Source: an uncultured Thermoanaerobaculum sp. (GTDB lineage Bacteria; Acidobacteriota; Thermoanaerobaculia; Thermoanaerobaculales; Thermoanaerobaculaceae). Taken from it: a stretch of DNA of 64,000 nucleotides. The position numbers were made by a program, and so were the translations under genes. Location of the stretch: the NCBI GenBank assembly GCA_937934115.1, contig CALHAH010000010.1:1-64000 (forward strand). The letters are read 5' to 3'. The number at the start of each line of letters is the position of its first letter. Position 1 is the first letter of the stretch. This document shows, piece after piece, positions 16,351 to 25,364 of this stretch. The notes beneath the pieces are model-generated. The model did no database searches. It saw only the letters and a program-made list of their open reading frames with translations, and had not been told where the DNA came from.

Positions 16351-17952
16351 CTACGGGGCTAAATACAAGACATCACCGGGGCGGATCACGGTGCCGCTTA
16401 AGTTGTTCTTATGGCGGATGTCTTCCACCGTAAGCCCGTGACGCTTGGCGATGCTGTAAAGGGTATCGCCCGGCCTTACCCGGTAGCGCAGGGGGTTGCG
16501 ATCGCTTTGGGCGCGAGAGTGCGGGTTCGCCTGCTGCGCAGCTTCCACCAAAGTTGCTGACCACCCTACTTTCGGGATAATCAGTTCCCGCCCAATGCGC
16601 AAAGCCCTGGGATTCTTGATCCCGTTGGCGGCTATGATGGCCTCCAGGGGGACCTGATAGCGGCGAGCGAGAGCTGCCAGCGTGTCGCCAGCTCGCACCG
16701 TGTGGAACAGGCGCTTGACACGCTGGCTGGGTGGAATGGAAGCAATGACAGTCTTTGCCTGCTCCCCTTGCCCGCAAGGCACCGCCACGTGGTACACGCC
16801 CACGGGCGGGGTGATACCCCGGACAAGGGCAGGATTAAGCTCGCGCAGGGTTTGTAAATCCCAGTGTGCCTTTTCTGCCAACACCTCCAGGTCCAGGGCC
16901 CCTTCCACCGGCACCATTTCCCGGCACCAAGTTTGCTCGGGAAAACTGGGGAGACCAAAGCGCTCAGGTTTTTTGACCACAATAAGTGCTGCCCAAAAGG
17001 CGGGCACGTAGTTTCGGGTTTCTCGGGGCAAAAACTTGCGAAGGCTCCAAAAGTCAGTACTGCCATTGGAGCGCTTTAATGCTTTTTCCACCCGTCCAGC
17101 ACCGGAGTTGTAAGCTGCTAGGGCCAGTTCCCAATCCCCAAAGGCGGCGTAAAGGTCCGCCAGGTGGGCTAAAGCTGCTTGCGTGGCGCGCTGGGGGTCC
17201 AAACGCTCGTCCACTAAGCCATCGCAACGGAGGTGGTAAAGGCGAGCGGTGCCCGCCATGAACTGCCAAAGCCCGGTGGCCTTCGCCCGGGAGCGAGCGT
17301 GGGTCTGAAATGCGCTTTCCACTAAAGGCAAGTAGGCCAGGTCTTGGGGCAGTTGCATTTGCGAAAGGTACGAGCGGATCAACGGCAGCCACCGGGCGGC
17401 CCGCTGCAGGGCGGCAATGAGCCTTTCGCGGTACGGCCCGGTGTAGAAGTCAATGAGGGAAGCAACTTCGGGGGTAACCTTCACCGGCAAATCAAAGGTG
17501 AGTTCTTGTGTTTCACGAATCGCTTGCGCCACTTGCTCGGGGTTCGCCGGCATCACCTCCTCCGGAACTTCGGCGCTTCCCACCGTTTCCTGGCCTTCCT
17601 CCTCGGCGTACACGATGCCGGTGAGTTCGTCCAACTCCTGCCAAACTTCAGCGATAACTTGGGGGAGGTCGGGGTCCGCAGGTGCGTTGCTGATGGCATC
17701 CCCCACTTGCTTTACGATGGCGGCCTCACAAGCCAAGAAGCTGTCCTCATCACCGGCAAAAGCCGCCTCACGCGCGCCCTCCAGTGCTTTTTCCGCACTT
17801 TGGCGCAGCTTTTCCCCAGCAGTTTCTCTCGGCTGGTGGGCCGGCTTTTCGCTGACATTGGCCACTGGCAGCGTTTGCTGGTGGTGGACGGTGGTTTGGC
17901 AGGAAACCGCAAACCAAGCCAGCGCCGCCAGGGAAAGCCAGTGCCGCGTCAT
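16351..17952 (-). CDS. Membrane-bound lytic murein transglycosylase D-like lipoprotein with two LysM domains
   Basis: The protein has 533 residues. The N-terminus LAALAWFAVSCQ is a lipobox with the lipidated Cys at about 18. An acidic linker (about 25-170) precedes the SLT/MltD domain, which shows LAYLPLVESAFQTHARSRAKATGLWQFM with the catalytic Glu in VES, then LALAAYNSGAGRV and LPRETRNYVPAF. Two C-terminal LysM modules follow (HTVRAGDTLAALARRY and YRVRPGDTLYSIAKRHG) and bind glycan strands. It cleaves peptidoglycan with formation of 1,6-anhydro ends. Its start overlaps the stop of the MglA-type GTPase gene by ATGA, so the two are translationally coupled. Confidence 0.92.
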   Translation of the reverse strand: MTRHWLSLAALAWFAVSCQTTVHHQQTLPVANVSEKPAHQPRETAGEKLRQSAEKALEGAREAAFAGDEDSFLACEAAIVKQVGDAISNAPADPDLPQVIAEVWQELDELTGIVYAEEEGQETVGSAEVPEEVMPANPEQVAQAIRETQELTFDLPVKVTPEVASLIDFYTGPYRERLIAALQRAARWLPLIRSYLSQMQLPQDLAYLPLVESAFQTHARSRAKATGLWQFMAGTARLYHLRCDGLVDERLDPQRATQAALAHLADLYAAFGDWELALAAYNSGAGRVEKALKRSNGSTDFWSLRKFLPRETRNYVPAFWAALIVVKKPERFGLPSFPEQTWCREMVPVEGALDLEVLAEKAHWDLQTLRELNPALVRGITPPVGVYHVAVPCGQGEQAKTVIASIPPSQRVKRLFHTVRAGDTLAALARRYQVPLEAIIAANGIKNPRALRIGRELIIPKVGWSATLVEAAQQANPHSRAQSDRNPLRYRVRPGDTLYSIAKRHGLTVEDIRHKNNLSGTVIRPGDVLYLAP

Positions 17953-19211
17953 TCGCCTTGTAGGTTGACGGTTAACGTGAGGGCTAACTGGCGCACGCGC
18001 TCTCCCCGCTTCAACTCCACCTCCACCGGGGCCACCGTGGCGACAGTAGCGTTTTTGTCGTCCACCAGCTCAATGCGTACCCGGCAACGGGCCGCTTGTC
18101 CCAGCGCCTTGCCCACGTGTTCTTCCACCTTTTTTCGAACCTCCTGGCGGGAGTTGAGGGAGCCCGCCAGAAGCGTGTCTAAATCCACCGTGGGCTTGGG
18201 TGTTTCATCTGCTGGCGCCTTGTAGGTGGAAGCTTTCCTTAAATTTTCCAGCTCCGCGAGGATATCCAAGGACGAGGAAACACGCACGTGCCGAACTTCA
18301 GGGGTGGCCTTCGGGGTGGGCTCAGCGGTGGTAGCGAACTCCACGGCGGGTTCGCCTTCGGGAGCGCCAGAAGCTGTCACTGGCACCGGCGGTTCCACGG
18401 CTGGGCTAGTCACCGCGGCCTCCGGCAGCTTTTCCACCGGCAAAGTTACCGGCTGGGTAAGAACTTCCACCACCGGTGGCTGGGGCAGCTCCTGCTCCAC
18501 AGCGGTGGCTAATCGGTCAGGGGAAAAACTGGCCTTGACCGGGGGCGGTGGTGGTGGCGGCGGCGGGGGGGCCGGGGCTACGGCCGTTGGCCGAACCTCT
18601 TCCGCCCTTGCTTCTTGCGCTGCCATCCGCGTTCGCAGGGTCTTTAAGGTGAGCTTGGTGATGGCCTTTAAAGTTTCAAAGACCCCCACACCTTGCGTGG
18701 CTACGGCTTCAAAGTACGCGTACTTCCCCTCCGGATTAAGGGCGGCGTTGAGTTCCTCCACGGAAAGGATGTTTCTAAGGTCGCGCTTGTTGTACTGCAG
18801 AACCAACGGTACGGAATCAAAATCGATCCCCAGTTCTTGGAGGTTTTCCCGGAGGTTGTGGAAGCTTTCCTCGTTGGCGTCCGCCATGGGCCGCTGAGAA
18901 TCAGCCACGAATACAATGCCGTCCACACCCTTCAACACCAGCTTGCGGGTGGTGTTATAGAAAACCTGGCCAGGTACCGTGTAAAGCTGAAGCCGAGTAC
19001 GGAATCCCCCCACCTTCCCCACTTCTAGCGGCAGCAGGTCGAAGAAAAGCGTGCGGTCGGTTTCGGTTTCCAGCGAAACCATTTCTCCCCGAGACGAAGG
19101 GGCCGTTTTGGCGTAAATATAAGAAAGGTTTGTGGTTTTGCCGCAAAGGCCAGGACCGTAATACACGATCTTGGCGGCCATTTGCATGGTGGCCCAGTTG
19201 AAGAAAACCAT
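17949..19211 (-). CDS. MglA-type Ras-like GTPase with long proline-rich C-terminal extension
   Basis: Residues 1-195 are a bacterial small GTPase of the MglA/gliding-polarity family: P-loop GPGLCGKT at 19-26, TLFFDLLP, LQLYTVPGQVFY (switch II region), VADSQRP and the guanine-specificity motif QYNKRD. MglA proteins are normally about 195 residues. Here about 225 more follow: a tract of ten prolines, an Ala/Pro/Val/Glu-rich linker, and a C-terminal domain (about 310-420) with LDILAELENLRKAS and a beta-rich end of unknown family. MglA acts in cell polarity with a roadblock partner; no partner is visible here. The ATG at 19211 is the furthest upstream; the GTPase fold could start a few residues later. 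Confidence 0.88.
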   Translation of the reverse strand: MVFFNWATMQMAAKIVYYGPGLCGKTTNLSYIYAKTAPSSRGEMVSLETETDRTLFFDLLPLEVGKVGGFRTRLQLYTVPGQVFYNTTRKLVLKGVDGIVFVADSQRPMADANEESFHNLRENLQELGIDFDSVPLVLQYNKRDLRNILSVEELNAALNPEGKYAYFEAVATQGVGVFETLKAITKLTLKTLRTRMAAQEARAEEVRPTAVAPAPPPPPPPPPPVKASFSPDRLATAVEQELPQPPVVEVLTQPVTLPVEKLPEAAVTSPAVEPPVPVTASGAPEGEPAVEFATTAEPTPKATPEVRHVRVSSSLDILAELENLRKASTYKAPADETPKPTVDLDTLLAGSLNSRQEVRKKVEEHVGKALGQAARCRVRIELVDDKNATVATVAPVEVELKRGERVRQLALTLTVNLQGE

Positions 19212-19346
19212 CTAACGCTCCTCGCTCATCACGGGTAAAACGCTAGCACAAGGGCAAGCCTCGGTCAATGCGCCGGCGGGGCACAAACCTGGTCTCAAGG
19301 ATCGGGGGGCGGCAAAAGCTCGCCCCTTACGGTTTTTATTAACACC

Positions 19347-20765
19347 TTACGGCCTTGGCTGCATCCCCATAAGCCAGCGGTAAAGCTGGATGTATTTTTC
19401 CGCCGAAGTTTTCCATGAAAAGTCTTGACTGATGGCGCGTTTTTGCATCGCGTGCCAAGCTTCTGGCTGGGCAAAAAGGTCTTGGGCGCGCTGCAACGCC
19501 TTTACCAGTTCTTGCGGGGTGAGTGGGGAAAAGACGAAGCCGTTTCCCTCGGGCGCTGCGGCGTCCCGAACCGTATCGGCCAAGCCGCCGGTGGCGTGCA
19601 CCACCGGAAGAGTACCGTACCGCATGGCAATCATTTGCCCCAAACCGCAAGGCTCCCAGCGCGAGGGCATGAGGAAAAGACTGCTTCCTGCGTAAATGAG
19701 GCGAGCGAGCCGGTCGTCAAAGCGTAGCGCCACCGCCACGCGATCGGGGTGCGCTTGTTGCGCCGCTTGCAGTAGCTCCTCAAAACGCGCCTCACCGGTT
19801 CCCAGGATCACCAGGTCAAAACCCAGGTGCAGGATGTCCTCCAGGGCCGCCACTACCACATCGGCACCCTTTTGCTCGGTGAGGCGGGAGACCATCCCCA
19901 AAATCGGCCGGGAGCTGGGACTCATTTTGAGCACGCGCCGCAGCTCTTGCGCCGCTGCTTGTTTGCCGGCAACGATGTTTTCGCGGCCGTAGGGCATGGG
20001 CAGGGCTGTATCCTTGGAGGGGTCCCAGAGGTCCTCATCCAACCCGTTTAGGATGCCGAAAAGGCGCTCTTTTCTGCTGGCCAGCACCCCTTCCAGGCCG
20101 CAACCGAAAGCCGGCGTGAGGATTTCCCGGGCGTAGGTGGGGGAAACCGCGGTGATGGCCGACGCAGTGGTGAGCCCTGCTTTGAGGAAGTTCACCTGGC
20201 CGTAGTACTCCAAAAACTCCATGGTGAAGTAAGCCTCGGGGAGCTGGCAGGCTTGCAGGACCCAAGGGGGAAACACCCCTTGGTAGGCCAGGTTGTGGAC
20301 GGTAATGACCGTGGGTGGCTGTGGCCGCCGTCTCTCCCCTTCGGAGACCAAAAGAAAGGGGACCAGGGCTGCCTGCCAGTCGTGCACGTGAAATACTTCG
20401 CGGTCGAGAGTAACTTGCAGCGCAGCTCTGGCAAACCACGCAAAACGCATGGGGTTATCGGGGAAATCACCCTCCGGCAAGCCATAAAGGGCAGGCCGCA
20501 CAAAAAGGGGAGGGCAATCGAGGAAAAGGAAGCGCACACCCTCCTGAACCAGCTCGTAAACCTTGCCGGGCAAGCCCATGACCTGCACCGTCCCCACCGG
20601 TTCTCCGGGCGGGGGCGTTGGCACCGTGGTTCGGTGCGCCGGAAGTACCACGCAGACGTCAAGCCCCAAAGCAGCTTGGGCTTTGGGCAAGGCCCCGGCC
20701 ACGTCGGCCAGGCCTCCGGTTTTCGAAAAAGGTACCGCTTCCGAAACCACATGGGCTACACGCAT
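19347..20765 (-). CDS. glgA: Glycogen synthase (ADP-glucose type, GT5)
   Basis: The protein has 472 residues, the family length. The N-terminus MRVAHVVSEAVPFSKTGGLADVAGALP contains the KTGGL nucleotide-sugar-binding motif. VFHVHDWQAALVPFLL, TVHNLAYQGVFP, ILNGLDEDLWDPSKD, MVSRLTEQKGADVV and the C-terminal PSRWEPCGLGQMIAMRYGTLPVV are the GT5 signature. It adds glucose from a nucleotide sugar to alpha-1,4-glucan. AAAGGAG six bases before the ATG at 20765 sets the start; an open frame to 20828 is ignored. It is the last gene of the alpha-glucan operon, 10 bp after the branching-enzyme gene. Confidence 0.96.
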   Translation of the reverse strand: MRVAHVVSEAVPFSKTGGLADVAGALPKAQAALGLDVCVVLPAHRTTVPTPPPGEPVGTVQVMGLPGKVYELVQEGVRFLFLDCPPLFVRPALYGLPEGDFPDNPMRFAWFARAALQVTLDREVFHVHDWQAALVPFLLVSEGERRRPQPPTVITVHNLAYQGVFPPWVLQACQLPEAYFTMEFLEYYGQVNFLKAGLTTASAITAVSPTYAREILTPAFGCGLEGVLASRKERLFGILNGLDEDLWDPSKDTALPMPYGRENIVAGKQAAAQELRRVLKMSPSSRPILGMVSRLTEQKGADVVVAALEDILHLGFDLVILGTGEARFEELLQAAQQAHPDRVAVALRFDDRLARLIYAGSSLFLMPSRWEPCGLGQMIAMRYGTLPVVHATGGLADTVRDAAAPEGNGFVFSPLTPQELVKALQRAQDLFAQPEAWHAMQKRAISQDFSWKTSAEKYIQLYRWLMGMQPRP

Positions 20766-20775
20766 GGATGCTCCT

Positions 20776-22344
20776 TTACGATGCGGGCTCTCCCACAAGC
20801 TGGTTGACCACCGAAAGCAAGAGGCCATCGGGAAAAGCAGCGTCTTCTGTCACCCAAGGGGGGAGGGTGCCGACGGAAGCCGTGATAAGCTCGCGCAAGC
20901 GCTGAACGTGAAGGGCGAAGCGTCGCTCGGCGTAATCCCTGGCCGCCTGGGTGGTGACCAAGAAGGGCCAGTCGGAGGCAAGGGCGAGGAGCAACTCGTG
21001 AGCCTGGGCGGTGCGGAAGCCGTCGTGAGCCGTAGCTGCCCCCAAAGCTTGCCACGTTTGCCTTTCTAAGGAGGCAAGCTCCCGCCAAAAGTGCTCGGTT
21101 TGGGCGTTGACCCAAACCCGATGGTCCCCGCCCTCACCCCAAGAACCCTCGGGGAGTGCCACCGGCACGGGGTGTTCTTTGGACAGCTGCTCCGAGAGCG
21201 TGGTGGGCTGCACCAGAGGGTGTGCTTCGGCCTTTTCCAGCACCTTTTCCAGAAACGCAACACCCTCGAACCACCAGTGCCCGAAGAGCTCGGTGTCAAA
21301 GGGGGCGACTACGACGCCACCTTGAGCATCGGCAAGGCCCGCCACCACCTCCAGGAAGTGATGGGCGTGCGAGTCCACGGCGTGGGCAATGGCTTCGGGG
21401 TCGTAGGGGAGCTTTTCCGCCAAGTCGGCCTTGGGGTGGGTCACCCGCCAAAGCTTAAGCCCCGAGGGCCAGTGCCGTTTGTGAAAGTCCAGGTATCGCT
21501 CCTCGCCGGGGTATCCGTGTTCTCGAGACCAGACCTGCAGGGAGGTATGGGGATCGCGGAAAAAGGCGGCTACCCGGGAGTGGGCGATCGTTGCCGGGTG
21601 GTACAGGGACGGTGAGGTGGGGATTGCAGCTGGTAACGGTCCACCCGCCGAGGAAGGTACCGGCTTTCCCCCTAAAAGCAAGTGTGAATCCAACACCGTC
21701 CACGAAAAACCCGCTTCCTCCAGGAGCGTTTCCAGCCCGGGGCGGAAGGGCTCCGAAAGTTCGGTAACCGGATGGCGAAACGGGCCAGCGGGGCGGTAGG
21801 CGCACTCGGGAAGCCACACGCCCGCCGGTTTGCGTGCAAAGACCTGGCGATGATACGCCTGGGCCAGGAGAAGCGAGAGGCGCGCGGAGCGCAGGTCATG
21901 CACCAGGGGAAGGTACGCGTGGGTCGCCGCGCAGGTCCCCAGCTCGATGACCTGGTGGTGGGCCAATCGCGCAAAGGCCCCTGCCAGGTCCTGGTCTACG
22001 GCTTGAAAAAAACGCAAACGCTCGGCAAAAAGCTCGCGCCAAAAGGGGGCGAGGGCTAGGTCGTTGGCCTTTTCCGCAGCCAGCACCCGGTCTTCCAAAT
22101 ACGCCGTCAGCTTGCTGGGGAAACTGCCGTGCCGCCACTGAGCCACCAGCACCGGTGAGACGGTGATCGTGAGTTGGTTTTTTGCCCCCCTTTTTCCCCG
22201 TCTTTGGAGCATTTCCAAAAGCGGAAGGTAACAGTGCACGGTGGCTTCAAAAAGCCAGTCCTCACCGTGAGGCCAGGTCCCGTGGTTAAGGACCCAGGGC
22301 AAGTGCGTGTGGAGCACGATGGCCAGCTTTGTGGCTTGCTTCAC
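20776..22344 (-). CDS. GH57 1,4-alpha-glucan branching enzyme
   Basis: The protein is about 522 residues, matching GH57 branching enzymes of the Thermus/Thermotoga type. KLAIVLHTHLPWVLNHG starts the (beta/alpha)7 barrel, GVWLPECAYRP contains the nucleophile Glu, and VVVAPFDTELFGHWWFEG contains the acid/base Asp. It introduces alpha-1,6 branches into the polymer made by the adjacent glgA. The GTG at 22344 shares GTGA with the galT stop, so the genes are translationally coupled; the longer frame to 22431 lies wholly inside galT. Confidence 0.93.
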   Translation of the reverse strand: MKQATKLAIVLHTHLPWVLNHGTWPHGEDWLFEATVHCYLPLLEMLQRRGKRGAKNQLTITVSPVLVAQWRHGSFPSKLTAYLEDRVLAAEKANDLALAPFWRELFAERLRFFQAVDQDLAGAFARLAHHQVIELGTCAATHAYLPLVHDLRSARLSLLLAQAYHRQVFARKPAGVWLPECAYRPAGPFRHPVTELSEPFRPGLETLLEEAGFSWTVLDSHLLLGGKPVPSSAGGPLPAAIPTSPSLYHPATIAHSRVAAFFRDPHTSLQVWSREHGYPGEERYLDFHKRHWPSGLKLWRVTHPKADLAEKLPYDPEAIAHAVDSHAHHFLEVVAGLADAQGGVVVAPFDTELFGHWWFEGVAFLEKVLEKAEAHPLVQPTTLSEQLSKEHPVPVALPEGSWGEGGDHRVWVNAQTEHFWRELASLERQTWQALGAATAHDGFRTAQAHELLLALASDWPFLVTTQAARDYAERRFALHVQRLRELITASVGTLPPWVTEDAAFPDGLLLSVVNQLVGEPAS

Positions 22345-23387
22345 GGTTGTTCTCCCTCGCTGGCGGCTTCTCGCAAGAAACGCGCTGCTTCTTCCGGCGG
22401 CGTGGGGTTGATGGCGTAGCCTGAACCCCATTCAAAGCCGGCAATGCGGGTGATGCGGGGTATGAACTCGATATGCCAGTGATAGTCGTACTCGATGGTG
22501 GTCCAGTACTGGGGCTGGCCAGGCCGGGGGTGCGGGCTAGGCGCCGTGTGGAGGATGAGGTTGTACGGTGGATCAGCCAAAAGCTGCCGTATGCGGCGCA
22601 AAAAGTCCCGCAGCACCTTGCCCAGCTCCCAAAGCAAGGCATCAGAGGCCAGGGCAAAGTCGTGGGCGTGCCCTTTGGGAAGGATCCAAGTCTCAAAGGG
22701 GAAGGAAGCGGCAAAGGGCTCCAACAAGATGAAGTGCTCTGTTTCCAAGGCGACCCTGTCACCAAAGGCTTTCTCTTGGCGGATGAGGTCGCAAAAGATG
22801 CACCGCTCCTTGTGGGCCCAGTGGTTTCTGGCCACGTTGAGCTCTTCCACCACCACCGTGGGGATGATAGGGGTGGCGATGAGCTGGCTGTGGGGGTGGG
22901 GCAGGGAAGCACCGGCGTCCCGCCCTTTGTTTTTAAACAGCAAAACGTAGCGTATGCGGATGTCGCGGCGCAGGTCCGTGAGCCTTTCCCGCCAGGCCTT
23001 AAACATGAGCTGCACTTCTTCCGGGGAACGATCCGCCACCTCCAAATGGTGGTTTGGGGTTTCGATGATGACCTCGTGCGCTCCAATGCCGTTCACGCGG
23101 TCGAAAATGCCAACGCCTTCGCGGGTGAGCTCGCCTTCGATGCGCAGGGCCGGGAACTTGTTGGGCACCACCCGAACTTGCCAGCCTGGGGTGTTGGGCT
23201 GATGGCTCGGGCGACCCAAAGCGAGGATTTCCGGGGGGGTGGCGGCCTCCTGCCCGTATTCAAAAGGGCAACCTTCGGGCGAAGAGGTTTCGGCTTGTGG
23301 CTGGGCAAACTCGTGGGGGCGAAACTTCCTTTCGGTGGCGATGATGGACCATCGCCTGCGGATGGGATCAAAACGCAGCTCAGGCAT
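22341..23387 (-). CDS. galT: Galactose-1-phosphate uridylyltransferase (HIT superfamily)
   Basis: The protein has 348 residues and transfers UMP between UDP-glucose and hexose-1-phosphate. ELRFDPIRRRWSIIATERKFRPHEF is the typical start and the active site HPHSQ carries the uridylylated His. The second half shows CIFCDLI and HAHDFALA-type HIT features. The first zinc motif, usually CPFCPGNE, reads CPFEYGQE, so one Cys ligand is missing. The position between GH57 and glgA genes suggests a role in entering or draining UDP-/ADP-glucose and glucose-1-phosphate. The substrate may be a hexose-1-phosphate other than galactose. Confidence 0.9.
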   Translation of the reverse strand: MPELRFDPIRRRWSIIATERKFRPHEFAQPQAETSSPEGCPFEYGQEAATPPEILALGRPSHQPNTPGWQVRVVPNKFPALRIEGELTREGVGIFDRVNGIGAHEVIIETPNHHLEVADRSPEEVQLMFKAWRERLTDLRRDIRIRYVLLFKNKGRDAGASLPHPHSQLIATPIIPTVVVEELNVARNHWAHKERCIFCDLIRQEKAFGDRVALETEHFILLEPFAASFPFETWILPKGHAHDFALASDALLWELGKVLRDFLRRIRQLLADPPYNLILHTAPSPHPRPGQPQYWTTIEYDYHWHIEFIPRITRIAGFEWGSGYAINPTPPEEAARFLREAASEGEQP

Positions 23388-23423
23388 GGTTTCCTACTCT
23401 CCTCTTTCCTGCCAGTGGCTTTT

Positions 23424-25364
23424 TCACGGCTCGTCCACCTCCATAAGTGCCACGCGGTAAGAGCCCCAGGCCGGAAAACGTACCCCCGGTGCTTCCACCA
23501 CCAGCAGCACATTCCCGCCGGGAAACGGTAGTGCTGCTTCCAGAATCCTGTCCACCGCGCACCAGCCCGGGCGATCCACCGGGAGCACGTAGCGTATCAC
23601 GTGGGAGCCGGAGGCCAGGGTTACGCCCACGGGCAACGGGACCTTGCCCTGAGAGGCCGCCTCCAAGCGAACCCAGAGGTACTCGCCGTCAGCCCTCAAA
23701 GCCAGGCGAAACCCTTCCGCTTCCAGCCACGTGGCTACCACCCACTCGAAGTAGGTGGTAGTGCGGCCGTCCAAAACCGGCGCTGGCCACGAGCGGGAAA
23801 GGGGCACCGTGAGAGGGGTTTCACCTCGTCGCACCGGCACCGCCAGCTCCGGCAAAGGTTCTTGACCGGCAGCGCGAAGGGCGTCGGCCAAGTGCATGCG
23901 AAAAAGACGATCGTAAAGCGGGGCTAGAAGCGTGGGGTTGTCGTCTCCAAACCACCACCACCAGTCACTGCCCTGAGCCACCAACCACGACTCGCCTCCT
24001 TGGGCGCCACCGGCCTCCCGGCAGCGGGCCAGGAGCTCCCAGGCTTTGCATTTTTCCTCGTGCCCAATCCAGGTGGCGAAGGAGGCGTTAATCCACGAAC
24101 CCGGGTGCAAGCGGTGTAAGTTCCGCGGCACTTCCTCGGCCACCCTCTGACGTAAGGAGACCAAACGGAGCTCGCCGGTCATGGTCAAGAGCCGACCTAA
24201 GCTGGTGAGGAAGGTGGCGCCGCCTTCGGGGTAACTGCTCCAAGGGTTTTCCCCATCCAGGGCTATCAACAGCCCTCCGTCCGCAGGCAAGAGGCGGGCG
24301 GTAGCAGCAATGGCTCCCAAAAGCTTTTGGGCAGCTTCCTTCTCCGGCAACTCCTGGGCTTTGAAGCCCACAAAATCGGAAAGGCCCCGGTGGCGGAAGA
24401 AAAGCACCGGTCCTTGCTCGCAAAGCTGCCAGCAAGCGGCCAGCTCCGGTGCTATCCCGGTTTCTCCTGAAACCGGATGGCCCAGGGAGGCCGCCAGGAT
24501 CCCCTCGTCGGTGGCCAACCACGTGACCCCATGTTCCCCGTAAAGCTTGACAGCCTCTTGGGAAACCGCCCCCTCGGGAGGCCAAAAACCGTGCACGGAA
24601 AAACCGAGCTCGGCCATAAACGCTTGCGCTTTTTGCACGTGTGCGGCCGCGTCTTCCCGGGAGCGAAAGCGGGGGAACCCCCCTGGTGGTGGGGGCACAG
24701 AAGCTTGTGCCACCTGCGTATCCAGGAGCAAAGGCAAGAGTGGGTGGGCGTAAGGCGAGGTGGCTATTTCAACACCGGAATCGGCCAGCTGACGGTATAG
24801 GTCGAGGAGCTTGCCAGGGCACTGCAAAAGCCAGCGCACGGTGAGCTCCCGGTCTTCTTGAGAAAAACCTGCTCGCTTCTGCATGAGGTCAGCGATACTT
24901 GGCTCCCAACGGGCGTTGGGAGCCGCGTAGGCGAGGACCGTCAGCACTTGTAGGTCGGTAATGTCTGAGAGGGACAAGCGGGAGGAGATCTCGTCTTCCT
25001 TTGCCCCCGCCAGCTGTCCTGCCAGAGCCTGCAAACGGGGCAGGCGGGAAAGCTGGCGTGGGTGCAGCATAAATGCCCAGCGCACCAGCTCCTTGAGGGC
25101 TGGTGGTGGCAGCTCGGAAGCGGGGGTGGCAAGGGCTTCCAAGAGCGGGTCCTGCACCCGCCCCGTCTGGTACGCCAGCAGTTGCTCGAGAAACACCGGG
25201 GTGAGGTTCAAAACCTGCCCTCCAACTCCCGTTTCCCTCAGGGCATAGGCAAGGGTGAGGTATTCGCCCCCAGCGTGGAGCAAAACCCAAGGCGCATGCG
25301 CCTTGCCGTCGCCAGTGCGGTAGCGGGGTTGGTGGAGGTGCCAAAGGAAGGTAACTTTTGCCAT
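23424..25364 (-). CDS. GH57 glycoside hydrolase, alpha-amylase/glucanotransferase-like
   Basis: The protein has 646 residues. VTFLWHLHQPRYR at the N-terminus is the GH57 region-1 motif; GFWPPEGAVSQEAVKLYGEHGVTWLATDEG contains the nucleophile-region Glu, and GLLIALDGENPWSSYPEGG the catalytic Asp region. About 200 C-terminal residues form a beta-rich domain (from WPAPVLDGRTTTYFEW onward). It probably hydrolyses or rearranges alpha-1,4-glucans, as in amylopullulanase-like GH57 members; specificity cannot be set from sequence. Its ATG overlaps the stop of the upstream nucleotidyltransferase gene (TAATG). Confidence 0.88.
   Translation of the reverse strand: MAKVTFLWHLHQPRYRTGDGKAHAPWVLLHAGGEYLTLAYALRETGVGGQVLNLTPVFLEQLLAYQTGRVQDPLLEALATPASELPPPALKELVRWAFMLHPRQLSRLPRLQALAGQLAGAKEDEISSRLSLSDITDLQVLTVLAYAAPNARWEPSIADLMQKRAGFSQEDRELTVRWLLQCPGKLLDLYRQLADSGVEIATSPYAHPLLPLLLDTQVAQASVPPPPGGFPRFRSREDAAAHVQKAQAFMAELGFSVHGFWPPEGAVSQEAVKLYGEHGVTWLATDEGILAASLGHPVSGETGIAPELAACWQLCEQGPVLFFRHRGLSDFVGFKAQELPEKEAAQKLLGAIAATARLLPADGGLLIALDGENPWSSYPEGGATFLTSLGRLLTMTGELRLVSLRQRVAEEVPRNLHRLHPGSWINASFATWIGHEEKCKAWELLARCREAGGAQGGESWLVAQGSDWWWWFGDDNPTLLAPLYDRLFRMHLADALRAAGQEPLPELAVPVRRGETPLTVPLSRSWPAPVLDGRTTTYFEWVVATWLEAEGFRLALRADGEYLWVRLEAASQGKVPLPVGVTLASGSHVIRYVLPVDRPGWCAVDRILEAALPFPGGNVLLVVEAPGVRFPAWGSYRVALMEVDEP

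Noticed and set aside
18540-18600. GC-rich repeat in the mglA gene
   Set aside because: It simply encodes the proline run of the linker; it is not a separate DNA repeat.
19280-19346. Terminator after glgA
   Set aside because: A GGGGCG/CGCCCC stem is present near 19304-19324 but has a 9-nt loop and no T-run on the minus strand.
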